The notes: generated by a model from the sequence alone, not told the origin. DNA of 64,000 bases from Polaromonas glacialis (GCF_000709345.1 NZ_KL448323.1:3819745-3883744); one strand, 5' to 3'. Numbered from the stretch's first letter, positions 6,980-15,440 are shown. Numbers and translations are program-made.

Positions 6980-8063
6980 GGCGCTGTTCGCAAATAGTAT
7001 GGGTTTTGTTGAGTTTTCGGGATTTTCAGAGGAGAATTTCGCATGCGCACTTCTCAGTTCAAAAATCTGCTTGCCCAATTGCCCCAACTCAGCGCCGAGC
7101 AGCTTGCGAATCTGCGGGCGGCAGCAGACCTCTTGCACCAGCACACCCAAGCGCTGAGTTCCATTGATGCGGCGATGGCAGGAGCCGGTTGCCCACATTG
7201 CAACAGCTTCAAGCACACCAAAAACGGACAAGGACGGGGCGTCCAGCGCTACCGCTGCAAGGACTGCTCGAGAACCTTCAACGCCGCGACAAACACACCG
7301 TTATCCCACCTTCACTCGAAGAAACAGTTTTTTCAACACGGTGAGTGTCTGCAAAAGGGTTTGACCATCCGGCAAACTGCCAAGGAACTGGGCGTGGCGG
7401 CAAGTACCGCTTTCCGATGGCGACACCGGTTCCTTGAATCTGTCGTTGAGCACCAGCCCAAGGATGTAGCAGGCATCTTTGAGGCCGACGAGACGTACTT
7501 TAGGGAGTCCCAGAAAGGCAGCCGAAATCTCAAGTCCCCCGAAAACTCCGTCAAGACACGGCCCGCGCGCCACCATGGCGGTAAGCCGCCGACCGGGGAG
7601 AAGCGGGGCAAGAGTGCGTCGCGCAAGGACCTGGTGCCCGTACTGGTTGGGCGTCTGCGCGGCCAACCCTACATTGCAGACCAGGTATTGGGCGCCATGA
7701 CCGTCGTTCAAGCCACGCAAGCCCTGCGCGGAGTCGTTGGGTCAGAGACCTTGATGTGTATTGACGGTAGCGCAGCACTGAGAGGGGCCGCAAAGAATTT
7801 GGGTGCGGCGTACCACTCGGTGGCGGTATCGTATGGACCACGCGTAGTAGAGGGGGTCTACCATGTCCAGTCCGTCAACAGTTACCACGAGCGCCTCAAG
7901 ACTTGGCTCAATCGCGACCTAAGAGGCGTAGCCACCAAATACATGCCCAATTACTTGGCTTGGATGCGTATGTCCGAATGGTACAAGGGTGACCTAAAGC
8001 CCGAGTATTTCGTCGTCTCAGGGCTCGGAAGACAGCTAATCAATACGTAATGCGAACAGCGCC
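6980..8063 (+). mobile_element. IS1595-family (ISXO2-like) insertion sequence
   Basis: 1084 bp. The terminal inverted repeats begin GGCGCTGTTCGCA: left end 6980-6992, right end read inward from 8063, followed by a shared GTAT a few bases further in. The flanking 8-mers are ACGGATGA (6972-6979) and ATAGATGA (8064-8071), six of eight identical, as expected for an 8-bp target duplication that has since mutated. One intact transposase gene is present. The insertion lies between the SOS-type promoter region and the umuD start codon. Confidence 0.85.
7043..8050 (+). CDS. IS1595 family transposase
   Basis: 335 aa. An AGAGGAGAA ribosome site precedes the ATG at 7043. Domains in order: an N-terminal region of ~45 aa; a zinc ribbon with CPHC (residues about 50-53) and YRCKDCSRTFN (about 70-80); a helix-turn-helix (LTIRQTAKELGVAASTAFRW, about 107-126); then the ISXO2-like DDE domain with GIFEADETYF (first Asp) and a later MCIDGSAALRG (second Asp). 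The catalytic residue in the C-terminal part is probably in VNSYHERLKTWLNRDLRG, where ISXO2-type enzymes often use N or E. The gene ends inside the right inverted repeat, 17 bases before umuD, so read-through could drive umuDC. Confidence 0.92.
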   Translation: MRTSQFKNLLAQLPQLSAEQLANLRAAADLLHQHTQALSSIDAAMAGAGCPHCNSFKHTKNGQGRGVQRYRCKDCSRTFNAATNTPLSHLHSKKQFFQHGECLQKGLTIRQTAKELGVAASTAFRWRHRFLESVVEHQPKDVAGIFEADETYFRESQKGSRNLKSPENSVKTRPARHHGGKPPTGEKRGKSASRKDLVPVLVGRLRGQPYIADQVLGAMTVVQATQALRGVVGSETLMCIDGSAALRGAAKNLGAAYHSVAVSYGPRVVEGVYHVQSVNSYHERLKTWLNRDLRGVATKYMPNYLAWMRMSEWYKGDLKPEYFVVSGLGRQLINT

Positions 8064-8077
8064 ATAGATGACCAGTA
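8064..8077 (+). promoter_or_regulatory. right half of split LexA operator overlapping umuD start
   Basis: CAGTA at 8073-8077 is the right half of the proposed operator whose left half is at 6966-6970. The umuD ATG (8068-8070) lies inside the reconstructed box. With the -10-like TATACT about 10 bases upstream before insertion, the ancestral umuD mRNA would have been leaderless or nearly so. Confidence 0.55.
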
Positions 8078-8508
8078 TATTTTCGCCAGCCCAACCGGTG
8101 CTCATTTCCGACGCGCCGCTGTTGGCAAGACTGCTCATCAGCCGGGTCCGCGCCGGCTTTCCGTCCCCTGCCGAAGACCTGGGCGCCCAGCGCATTGATC
8201 TCACACAGGTGCTGATCACGCATCCACAGGCAACGTTTCTGTTGCGCGCGCAGGGCCACTCGATGATGGAAGCGGGCATCTTTGACAACGACATCCTGGT
8301 GGTCAACCGCGCCGTCACCCCCCGGCATAAACACATCGTCGTGGCGGTGGTCGATGGAGAATTCACCGTCAAGCGCCTGTACCAGTTGAACGGACGCACC
8401 AAGCTGCAGGCGGCCAACCCGACCTTTCCCGACATCGTGCCCCATGACGGCCAGTTGCTGGAGGTCTGGGGCGTGGTCACCGCCTGCATCAAGCAGTTCC
8501 CCGCCTAA
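8068..8508 (+). CDS. umuD: UmuD, DNA polymerase V accessory subunit / S24 peptidase
   Basis: 146 aa. A LexA-like self-cleaving protein. The Ala29-Gly30 bond in RAGFPSPAED is the expected cleavage site. Ser65 in GHSMMEAGI and Lys102 in GEFTVKRL form the Ser-Lys dyad (E. coli Ser60/Lys97). After RecA-stimulated cleavage, UmuD' binds UmuC to form error-prone polymerase V. The start at 8068 lacks a visible Shine-Dalgarno sequence and lies only 4 bases from the right end of an IS1595-type element, which has separated the gene from its likely SOS promoter. The umuC start follows after 12 bases. Confidence 0.93.
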   Translation: MTSIFSPAQPVLISDAPLLARLLISRVRAGFPSPAEDLGAQRIDLTQVLITHPQATFLLRAQGHSMMEAGIFDNDILVVNRAVTPRHKHIVVAVVDGEFTVKRLYQLNGRTKLQAANPTFPDIVPHDGQLLEVWGVVTACIKQFPA

Positions 8509-8520
8509 ACGTAGCCCGCC

Positions 8521-9819
8521 ATGTATGCCCTGGTCGATGGCAACAACTTCTACGTGAGTTGCGAGCGGGTATTCCGGCCCAGCCTTGTCGGCCACCCGGT
8601 CGTCATACTTTCGAACAACGACGGCTGCGCGATTGCCCGCTCCAACGAAGCCAAGGCCCTGGGAATTGCCATGGGCGCGCCATGGTTCGAGATCCGCCAC
8701 CTGGCGGAATCTAGCGGGCTGGTGGCGCTGTCGGCCAACTTTGCGCTCTATGGCGACATGAGCGACCGCATGATGAGCCTGGCCGCTGGTCTCGGGCCGG
8801 CGCAGGAAATCTACTCGATCGACGAATCCTTCATTGACCTGACCGGCGTGCGCGGCTGCCTGCTGGAGCGTGGCTTCAAGGTGCGCACCCGCATCCTCGA
8901 CTGGATCGGCATTCCGTGCTGCGTGGGCATCGGCAGCACCAAGACATTGGCCAAGCTGGCCAACCATATTGCGAAAACAGCCGAGCGCAAGCCGGGCAGC
9001 TATCCGGCCCACTTGGCACAGGTGTGCAATCTGGCGTCATTGGCCCCGGCAGTGCTGGAAGAGGTCTTGGCAGCGACGGCCGTGAATGAAGTCTGGGGCG
9101 TCGGGCGGCGCCTGACGGCGCAGCTCGGGGAAAGCGGTGTCCATACCGTGCTGGACCTGGCCCGGCTGGAGCCCGGCATGGTGCGCAGGCGCTGGTCGGT
9201 GGTGCTGGAGCGCACCGTGCGCGAGTTGCAGGGGATGCCGTGCATTGCGCTGGAACTGGCCCCTGCGCGCAAGCAGGAAATTGCCTGTACGCGTTCCTTC
9301 GGGCATCCCGTCACCAGTCTGGCGGACCTGAGCGAAGCCGTGACGGAGTTCGCCAGCCGGGCCGCGCACAAGCTGCGCGGTCAAGGCAGCCTGGCCGGTC
9401 AGGTGCTGGTCTTCATTCGTACCAGTCCTTTTCGGCCAGAAGCGCAGTACAGCCGCTCGATCAGCCTGCCGCTGCGCCGGCCCAGCGCCGATACGGGTGT
9501 GATCGTCGCGGCAGCGCTCAGGGGGCTTCGTGCCATTTACCGGCCGGGCTATCAGCTGGCCAAGGCGGGCGTGATGCTGCTCGAACTCCAGCCCAATACG
9601 GTCCTGCAGGCCGAGCTGGACCTGCAGGCGGATGAAGCGTCCGACAGAAGCGGCCTGATGGCAGCCATGGACAATCTCAACCAACGCTACGGCCGGGGCA
9701 CCGTGCAGATGGCCAGCGCCGGGCTGGCAGGAGACCGGCGGGCCTGGGCAATGAAGCAGGAAAGGCGCACGCCGGGGTATACGACGTGCTGGGCAGATAT
9801 GCCAGTGGTGCGGGCTTAA
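8521..9819 (+). CDS. umuC: UmuC, Y-family DNA polymerase V catalytic subunit
   Basis: 432 aa, full length. It starts MYALVDGNNFYVSCERVF with the metal-binding Asp6, then YSIDESFIDL with Asp101 and Glu102, the catalytic carboxylates of Y-family polymerases at the same positions as in E. coli UmuC. Helix-hairpin-helix motifs follow (VNEVWGVGRRLTAQLGESGV around residue 188), then the little-finger domain and the C-terminal UmuC-type domain (DNLNQRYGRGTVQMAS). It carries out translesion synthesis with UmuD'. Cotranscribed with umuD (12-base gap). Expression control is likely altered by the upstream insertion element. Confidence 0.95.
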   Translation: MYALVDGNNFYVSCERVFRPSLVGHPVVILSNNDGCAIARSNEAKALGIAMGAPWFEIRHLAESSGLVALSANFALYGDMSDRMMSLAAGLGPAQEIYSIDESFIDLTGVRGCLLERGFKVRTRILDWIGIPCCVGIGSTKTLAKLANHIAKTAERKPGSYPAHLAQVCNLASLAPAVLEEVLAATAVNEVWGVGRRLTAQLGESGVHTVLDLARLEPGMVRRRWSVVLERTVRELQGMPCIALELAPARKQEIACTRSFGHPVTSLADLSEAVTEFASRAAHKLRGQGSLAGQVLVFIRTSPFRPEAQYSRSISLPLRRPSADTGVIVAAALRGLRAIYRPGYQLAKAGVMLLELQPNTVLQAELDLQADEASDRSGLMAAMDNLNQRYGRGTVQMASAGLAGDRRAWAMKQERRTPGYTTCWADMPVVRA

Positions 9820-9844
9820 AGACCCTGACCTGCGATCGATATTT

Positions 9845-9897
9845 TCACTGACACGGCTGGCACACTGACACGGATAAGGCGTGTTCATGGTGCCGGT
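9845..9897 (+). repeat. partial copy 3 of the CTGACAC-type repeat
   Basis: CACTGACACGGCTGGCACAC followed by TGACACGG..AA and GTGTTCATGGTGCC aligns with the distal third of the repeats at 1063-1203 and 2454-2595. It lies just downstream of umuC. The rest of the 240-base gap to 10060 holds nothing I recognise. Confidence 0.55.
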
Positions 9898-10059
9898 ATT
9901 AACCACCAAGTGTTCAGGATGATGACCGCCTATCCACCAACGTACCGTGTCCCAATACCCAGCCGCTGACGGCAATCGGGTAGGCCGCGCTTCGCGTGCG
10001 CCACAGGTGTCACTGCCGCTTCGCCCGTGACAGCCGCTGCGTCGGCTGCTCGAATCAGA

Positions 10060-10635
10060 TCAGCCGAGCAGGCCGATGATGATGTCCACGATCAGGTTGT
10101 TTTGTTGCTGCACCAAGACAATGTCGCCGCCGATTCGGGCGTAACGATAGCCGTATGGGGCAGGCGGCAGCAGGCGAATCACGGGCTGGGGCACGGTGTA
10201 AACCATCACGCCCCTGGGCACAGGCTGGCCGACTTGCCAGTTTCGGGCTTGCCCCGGAGGCATGCAGCCATTGTGCTTTTTGGCCAGTCCCGGTGGGCAG
10301 TTTTTGCCATTGCCGTAGGTCTGGGTGTAGTACTGACGCACAGAGGTACGTTGCCGGTCATCGAAGTAGCGGCCTTGCTTAATGTCTTCACGCTGACGCT
10401 TTTCGGCCTGCTTCTGAGCCTTTTCATACTGCTTGTGATCGTCCTTGCGATCCTTGGCATATTCTTTTTCAGCGTGTTTTTGGGCCTTTTGGTATTCCTT
10501 CTGCGCGTGTTTTCCCTCGCCATTTCCCTCGTCGCCGTGGTCCTTGGCAAAGCCAGGAGCTGCCGCAAAAAAAAGGGAGGTTATGGCCAGCGCGACAAGG
10601 CGGCGTGGGGTCGTGGAGTGCAGGAAGCGGGTCAT
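10060..10635 (-). CDS. exported CigR/RcnB-like protein
   Basis: 191 aa from the ATG at 10635 (MTRFLHSTTPRRLVALAITS, then LFFAAAPGFA-KDHG), which gives a clean Sec signal peptide; an in-frame ATG at 10647 is also possible and neither has a strong ribosome site. After the signal comes a highly charged helical region of ~70 residues with repeated QKxAEK/KEY patterns, probably a coiled coil. The conserved C-terminal domain follows: CPPGLAKKHNGCMPPGQAR, VGQPVPRGV, GYRYARIGGDIVLVQQQNN. That domain is shared by Salmonella CigR and related to RcnB, periplasmic proteins linked to virulence repression and Ni/Co homeostasis respectively. The role here is unknown. It is probably monocistronic. Confidence 0.8.
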   Translation of the reverse strand: MTRFLHSTTPRRLVALAITSLFFAAAPGFAKDHGDEGNGEGKHAQKEYQKAQKHAEKEYAKDRKDDHKQYEKAQKQAEKRQREDIKQGRYFDDRQRTSVRQYYTQTYGNGKNCPPGLAKKHNGCMPPGQARNWQVGQPVPRGVMVYTVPQPVIRLLPPAPYGYRYARIGGDIVLVQQQNNLIVDIIIGLLG

Positions 10636-10962
10636 TGTGGAATCCATTAAGTTCGAAATAAGCTCATCAGGTAGCTTCACGCGGCCACTGATCGGCGTCT
10701 GTAGGACGCGCCCGCATGTTACCGCCCCGCTTGGCTCGACTTGTTCGGCCAAGTCTGGGCAATAACTGCCAAGCATCAGCATTTCACTTTACGCGCCCCA
10801 TGACGGAAATCGTCATAGGGCTTTGCTTTGTCAAAACCAATTCACACCGCGAGCACACCATGCCCAAACACTATCCTGTCAATGAAGCCCTTGCCAGCCT
10901 TGCGTCGGCTGAACCCCGAGATAAGCACTAATCGACGCGCGCACCGCGCCGCCCGATGCTGT
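10636..10962. other. intergenic region without a supported gene
   Basis: Upstream region of the CigR-like gene and downstream region of the histidine kinase gene. A frame of 23 codons from an ATG at 10861 (MPKHYPVNEALASLASAEPR...) is open but has no convincing ribosome site. I see no hairpin terminator. Confidence 0.5.
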
Positions 10963-12096
10963 TTACCCCAGCGCATGGCGCGGCAGGTCGATGGTGAAAA
11001 TGCATCCCTCGCCCGGCCTATCCCGAACGCTCAGGAGGCCGCTGTCGGCCTCGACGCTTTTTCGGGCAATCGACAGGCCCAGGCCCATGCCCGTCCGGTC
11101 ACCGCTGCGCTGGCTGAACGGCGTGAACATCTTTTCGGCGTTTCCGGGGGGCAGGCCGCCGCAGTGGTCCTTCACGTCGATCAGGATGCGCTCGCCCACG
11201 GCGTACGCCGCCAGCGTGACTTCGGTATGCCGGTGCGTGAACTTGAAGGCGTTGTGCAGCAGGTTCATCAGCGCGCCCAGCATCAGGTCGCGGTCGACAC
11301 TGATGCCCAGGCGCGGGTCCACGTCGGCCACGGTGAAACGGCTGCCTCGGGTGGTCGCATCCAGGTCGGCGCCGCTTTTGGCGTCGGCAATGAAAGACGC
11401 CAGCGAGATGGGCTGCGTTTGACCGCGTGCTCCGCCTTTGACGGCCACCTCGGCCAGGGCGTTGCTGATGAGCCTGGCCATGGACGCATGACTGCGCTTT
11501 AACACCGCACCGGTGGCGCCTGCCAGGGTCAGGTTGGCCTTTTCCATGGCGCTGACCGCAAGGCTTGCCGTTCCAAGCGCATTGCGCAGCTCGTGCATCA
11601 AAAAGCCGAGCTGCTCGTTCTCATGCACGCTTTGCTGCACCGTGATGGCCGCGTCGCGCTGGGCGCTGAATTCGCTCACGGCGTCAGCAATGGCATTGTC
11701 CAGGCAGCGGTTCAAGGTTCGGTATTCGTCGATGCTGAAAGGCGCGTCCCGCTCGAAGGCCAGGTCGGTGATGGCCTGGCAGAGGTCGCCATAGTCATGC
11801 ACGACCTGGTCCACGCTGTAGCCCAGGTGCAGCAAGGCCTTGCCATGCGCGGCCGCTGCAAGCCCCATTTCAGACAGTTTGGATACATCGCCGCCCGACG
11901 GCCCGGAAATCCGAAGGCTGGTCGCGTCTTGATTGCTTTGCTCGGCCTGCAGGGTTCTGGTCAGCTGGTCGATGAACATCGGGATGCCGTTTTTCAACTG
12001 CCCGGCGGTGGCGGCCCGTTTCGGTCTTTTGGCGACCTTTTCGACGCACCTGGCAATCAGGTTGTCGCGGTTATTGGCTAAAAAATCGTTCATCAT
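10963..12096 (-). CDS. sensor histidine kinase with RsbRD-like N-terminus
   Basis: 377 aa, no membrane segment, so cytoplasmic. Residues ~1-155 are helical (FLANNRDNLIARCVEKVAKR; LLHLGYSVDQVVHDYGDLCQ) and resemble the RsbRD N-terminal sensor domain of RsbT co-antagonist proteins. The phosphoacceptor is His168 in FLMHELRNALG. The HATPase domain shows an N-box (LMNLLHNAFKF), G1 (DVKDHCGGLPP), F-box (MFTPFSQRS) and G2 (GMGLGLSIARKSVE). All parts for an active kinase are present. The divergent single-domain response regulator at 12552-12932 is the obvious candidate partner. The ATG at 12096 is followed directly by a second ATG; either could be used. Confidence 0.9.
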   Translation of the reverse strand: MMNDFLANNRDNLIARCVEKVAKRPKRAATAGQLKNGIPMFIDQLTRTLQAEQSNQDATSLRISGPSGGDVSKLSEMGLAAAAHGKALLHLGYSVDQVVHDYGDLCQAITDLAFERDAPFSIDEYRTLNRCLDNAIADAVSEFSAQRDAAITVQQSVHENEQLGFLMHELRNALGTASLAVSAMEKANLTLAGATGAVLKRSHASMARLISNALAEVAVKGGARGQTQPISLASFIADAKSGADLDATTRGSRFTVADVDPRLGISVDRDLMLGALMNLLHNAFKFTHRHTEVTLAAYAVGERILIDVKDHCGGLPPGNAEKMFTPFSQRSGDRTGMGLGLSIARKSVEADSGLLSVRDRPGEGCIFTIDLPRHALG

Positions 12097-12251
12097 AGGG
12101 GTCAGTTTTCCTGGCGTTTCAAGCCGTTTGCTCCTGATGGACTGGCTCCACCGCTTCTTTGATGACCCAGCATGCGCGCTGCATCAATCTCGTGACGGCC
12201 AGATCGGAGTCAACCCTGCCTTGCGTTACGGCGCCCACTTCTTTTCGCTAC

Positions 12252-12313
12252 TGAATTTATAGCTACTAGCGCAAGCTGTGCCAGCGACAGAGGCATATTT
12301 GATGCTAAAAATG
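12252..12313. repeat. Comamonadaceae-type short intergenic repeat
   Basis: TTTATAGCTACTAGCGCAAG followed by a spacer and GCATATTTGATGCTAAAAAT fits the repeat family also seen at 15331, 17908, 30004, 38301, 39920, 48200 and 62246. It lies in the ~455-base divergent gap between the kinase and regulator genes. The rest of the gap should hold their promoters, but I cannot assign -35/-10 boxes with confidence. Confidence 0.65.
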
Positions 12314-12551
12314 TGTTTGCTGGTCGAAACGAGTTCGACCAGGCAGGTCGCGTCGAGGTTTTGCCGCCCAACTTAACACGGTGACATGAAAAAGTATGTG
12401 CGTTGACGTACATATCGGGCCGGCGGGCGTTGCCGGGTGCGCAGCGAATGTGCCGCCTGCGGACGGAAAAAGGCGCAACGGGCGTATCAGCCTTAGGCGC
12501 AGGAAGGCCGGTGTCCTACCTTTGCCAGCCGCGCGCTGGTTACCCTTGTTC

Positions 12552-12932
12552 ATGCAGTTGCGAATCTACCTTGTTGAAGACAATCCGATCATTCTGGAGT
12601 GGCTGGCCGAAGCCCTGGAGGAGTTGACCGATACCAAGGTGATCGGCTCGTCGGGAACCGAATGCGAAGCATGCCGCTGGCTGAACGCGCACAGGTGTTC
12701 GTGGGACGTGGCGGTGGTGGACCTGTGGCTTGCGCAGGGCAATGGCCTGCAGGTGATCAAGCACCTCAACCGGACGCTTTCGCAGAAAATCGTCGTCCTG
12801 ACGAATTATCCGACCCCGCAAATGCGCGAACTTTGCATGTCGGCGGGCGCCGATGCGTTTTTTGACAAGTCAACCGAACTTGACGAGTTCACGACTTACG
12901 TGTTCGAGGAAAGCGCGCATCACCAGGAGTAG
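12552..12932 (+). CDS. single-domain response regulator
   Basis: 126 aa, a stand-alone receiver domain. The open frame extends upstream, but the receiver fold begins at the ATG at 12552 (MQLRIYLVEDNPIILEWL). Acidic pocket Glu9-Asp10, phosphoacceptor Asp57 in AVVDLWL, the Thr of VVLTNYP, and the conserved Lys in FFDKSTELDEF. There is no output domain, so it probably acts by protein contact or as a phosphate relay. It is clearly paralogous to the regulator at 42462-42857 (same VED, WD.A.VDL.L, TN and K.TELD positions, same Asp57). Divergent from the kinase gene at 10963-12096. Confidence 0.9.
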   Translation: MQLRIYLVEDNPIILEWLAEALEELTDTKVIGSSGTECEACRWLNAHRCSWDVAVVDLWLAQGNGLQVIKHLNRTLSQKIVVLTNYPTPQMRELCMSAGADAFFDKSTELDEFTTYVFEESAHHQE

Positions 12933-13099
12933 CCAGACGATGAATGCCTTTGCGGCCTGGCGAATTGAAAATGCCGCCATGCGCGCGGCTTCAAGCATGC
13001 ACATTTGCCCAAGTTGCTTCACCGGACCCTGAGCTTTGCAAATTTTTAAACCCGTGACCAAGGCAAATCCAGTTCTTGGCCCACGGGTTCAAGGAACCC

Positions 13100-14296
13100 T
13101 CAGCAGACGTACTGCGACCAGTAGTACGTGCTGATGGTCGGGTTATAGCCAGGGTTGGCGACTTTGGCGATGTACATCTTGCTGTCCGGATAGGACACGA
13201 CGCTGCCAGCCGCGTACTGCCTGCCCTGGCTCCAGTTCGATGCGCTGCAGGTTCCGGCCGCGGCTGGTGCCTGCGCCGGGGCTGCGGCTGCGGCTGCGGT
13301 CACAGCGCCGCCGCCGGAATTTTTGAAGATGTTGTAGAACTGGAAGTCGCCTTGTGCCACGCCGCTGTACGAACCGAGGTTGGTCGAGCCACTGTAGGAT
13401 TGCGCGCGGTCTCGCTGGAATGACCAGTAGGAAATAAGGCCCAGCCCGTTTTGCCTGGCAAAGTTGGCAACCGTTTGCGCATCGTCCAGGGTGAAGGTCG
13501 AGCCATCGTCGTTCTTGCCAACCATGGGCGTGATGCCCATCATGGCGTACATCTGTCCCTGGGTCTTGCCACGAAAGACCGATGTCAACTGATTGGCCGC
13601 AGCGCGAACCGTCATGACCGACGCCTCGCCCACTGTGGAAGGCGACACCATGGTCCGCAGGTTCTCGACGCCGAAGCTCTGCGTCATCACATTGACCATG
13701 TCGATTCGCACGCCTGCCGCCACGGTCGTGTTCAGCAGATTCATGGAATTGGGGTCAAGGCCCATCAGCCAGCCTGGCAATGAAAAGGAGACATACAGGT
13801 CGGGATACTTTGCCTGGAGACGCGCCAGAACACGCGCCCTGCGGGCCGTGCCGCCCACGTCCTTCAACTGGTGGCCTTCAATGTCGAAATCGAAGCGGCG
13901 GGTGTTCGCGTCGCTCATCAGCTTTTCCATCAGGTTGAACAGCTGGTCGTCGTTGCAGGCAATTTCGGCATACACGCCATGCGCGCCGCCGAACGAAATA
14001 AGAAGCCGTCCGCCCGCAGCGACGTAATTGCGCGCATCCGGGAGCTTGTTCGTCAGATCGGGAACCAGCGCGCAGCTGCCATTGGTGGTGGCAAAGGCAA
14101 GCATCGCACTGTTCATGCCGACGGATTGCTTCGCATCAACCAACGAGCCGCCCCATGAATGAAAATAGGGGGCTACCTCTGCCGCGCTGGCTGCCTGGCC
14201 CAGGCAAAGTACAAGGGCGCCAGTCAAGGCTTTGGTGATCGAATTGAATTGAGGGCGTGAATGCATCATGTTGAATTTTGGGCGTGGAAGGATCAT
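13100..14296 (-). CDS. secreted GH18 chitinase-like glycoside hydrolase with CBM
   Basis: About 398 aa from the ATG at 14296; a TTG at 14305 and ATGs at 14269/14266 are alternatives and none has a strong ribosome site. The signal peptide ends near QAASA-AEV. The GH18 barrel shows strand motifs LLISFGGAHG and RRFDFDIEGHQL, the DxxDxDxE-type catalytic motif with the acid/base Glu in DIEG. A Pro/Ala linker (AAAAAAPAQAPAAAG) leads to a C-terminal chitin-binding type 5/12-like module (WSQGRQYAAGSVVSYPDSKM ... YYWSQYVC). It would hydrolyse chitin or a related beta-1,4-GlcNAc polymer outside the cell. It stands alone on the minus strand. Confidence 0.88.
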   Translation of the reverse strand: MILPRPKFNMMHSRPQFNSITKALTGALVLCLGQAASAAEVAPYFHSWGGSLVDAKQSVGMNSAMLAFATTNGSCALVPDLTNKLPDARNYVAAGGRLLISFGGAHGVYAEIACNDDQLFNLMEKLMSDANTRRFDFDIEGHQLKDVGGTARRARVLARLQAKYPDLYVSFSLPGWLMGLDPNSMNLLNTTVAAGVRIDMVNVMTQSFGVENLRTMVSPSTVGEASVMTVRAAANQLTSVFRGKTQGQMYAMMGITPMVGKNDDGSTFTLDDAQTVANFARQNGLGLISYWSFQRDRAQSYSGSTNLGSYSGVAQGDFQFYNIFKNSGGGAVTAAAAAAPAQAPAAAGTCSASNWSQGRQYAAGSVVSYPDSKMYIAKVANPGYNPTISTYYWSQYVC

Positions 14297-14338
14297 TTGA
14301 TCCAATGAATGAACCGAATAACTGCGGATTAAATAGGA

Positions 14339-14382
14339 GCCCGGCGTCCAGCCAGCGCTGAAAATTCAGCCTGGCGCCGGGC
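14339..14382 (-). promoter_or_regulatory. long imperfect hairpin in the chitinase leader
   Basis: GCCCGGC and CCAG pair with CTGG and GCCGGGC around a central CTG/CAG pair and AAAATT loop, 43 bases upstream of the chitinase start on its strand. It could be a 5'-UTR control or mRNA-stabilising structure. The remainder of the ~530-base gap to 14827 contains the near-duplicate TGAACGAAAAGTGAACG at about 14463 and nothing that I recognise as a gene. Confidence 0.4.
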
Positions 14383-14827
14383 GGCGAAGCCAGGGCGGGG
14401 TACGCGTCATCAAGCGATGCCTGCACAGGCTGCAATCCATTCGAAAGTGGCAAATGAGCCGGTGAACGAAAAGTGAACGGATTTTGTCTGTCGAGCTGTT
14501 GAGGGTCAACCCGAATGAAGTAACACGCAGTTTCGATAGAAATAGTGAGTAACAACGGCGCATGGTAGCTATATCGCTGGGTGTCTGGCCTGTCACAAGG
14601 GCGCAAAAAACGTCTTGTACAGCCGCTGCCGGGGGAAAGCGTTGTCCAGCCGGTAGCCGGTGGCGCTTTCTCATCGCCTCCGAAACATGGGGTTTCCGTT
14701 CATTATTGTGTTAACGCAGCGTGAAGCTTCAGCAACAATTTGTTGCGATCACGTAAAAATGAACTGAATCGATTCGCCTGGAAAGTGGCGCTTCAGTTCT
14801 GGCGGCTGGCCGTGCCAATGTAGTGGC

Positions 14828-15307
14828 TCATTCGCTTTCGGGCAGGGTGTCTCGGTGGTAGTGCTGCTTGACCTTGCCAAGGAGCTGGTGCAGGGTTTGC
14901 GCTTGGGCGGGCGACAGGCTGTCGAAGGCGGCAACGATGCAGATTTCATGCTGGCGCGCCATCTCGCCGAACAAGGCGCGGCCGGCCGGCGTCAGGCGCA
15001 CCCGGTAGGCGCGGCGGTCGCCTTCTACTTCGACCCGCTCGACCAGCCCCTCGCCCGCCAGCTGGTCGGTGATGCCGGTGACATTGCCGCCGGTCACCAT
15101 CATGCGGCGCGACAGCTCGTTCATCTTCAGGCCGTCGGGCTTGCGTTCGAGTTGCGCCATCAGGTCGAAGCGCGGCAGCGTGGTGCCGAACTGCTCGCGC
15201 AACTGGGTGCGCACCTGCTTTTCGATCAGCTGCGTCAGCGTCAGCATGCGCAGCCACAGTCGCAGGGCCTCGGGATGCTCGCTGCGGCCTCTTGCTTCCA
15301 TGTCCAT
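14828..15307 (-). CDS. MarR family transcriptional regulator
   Basis: 159 aa from the ATG at 15307, which has AAGGAG seven bases upstream; the frame is open further upstream only through a repeat element. It has a winged helix-turn-helix of the MarR type: LRMLTLTQLIEKQVRTQL (dimerisation helix), LKMNELSRRMMVTGGNVTGI (recognition helix), then VERVEVEGDRRAYRVRLTPA (wing with the conserved DRR). Such proteins usually repress an adjacent catabolic or efflux operon and release DNA on binding a phenolic or CoA-ester ligand. The adjacent upstream region holds the remains of an old-yellow-enzyme-type gene (15441-15610), which suggests the former target was an aromatic-acid operon. Confidence 0.9.
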   Translation of the reverse strand: MDMEARGRSEHPEALRLWLRMLTLTQLIEKQVRTQLREQFGTTLPRFDLMAQLERKPDGLKMNELSRRMMVTGGNVTGITDQLAGEGLVERVEVEGDRRAYRVRLTPAGRALFGEMARQHEICIVAAFDSLSPAQAQTLHQLLGKVKQHYHRDTLPESE

Positions 15308-15330
15308 CGTGACTCCTTGGCGTATCGACT

Positions 15331-15403
15331 TCAATTTGCTATATATTTAATAGCTGCTGACGCTTGCCCAGCGAGCGTAAGCGCATTTTTATGCTTGAAA
15401 ATC
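15331..15403. repeat. Comamonadaceae-type short intergenic repeat
   Basis: TTGCTATATATTTAATAGCT, then GCTGACGCTTGCCCAGCGAG and GCGCATTTTTATGCTTGAAA: the core plus AAGCGC-like arms of the family. It is inserted upstream of the MarR gene. Confidence 0.75.
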
Positions 15404-15440
15404 TCGCGGTGGAACTGGTCCCGGCCACTGAGCTAGGGCT

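Noticed and set aside
10861..10931. 23-codon peptide MPKHYPVNEALASLASAEPR...
   Set aside because: No ribosome binding site and no conserved neighbour; too short to support.
14366..14674. Overlapping short frames upstream of the chitinase gene
   Set aside because: No ribosome sites, sequence dominated by a hairpin and low-information peptide.
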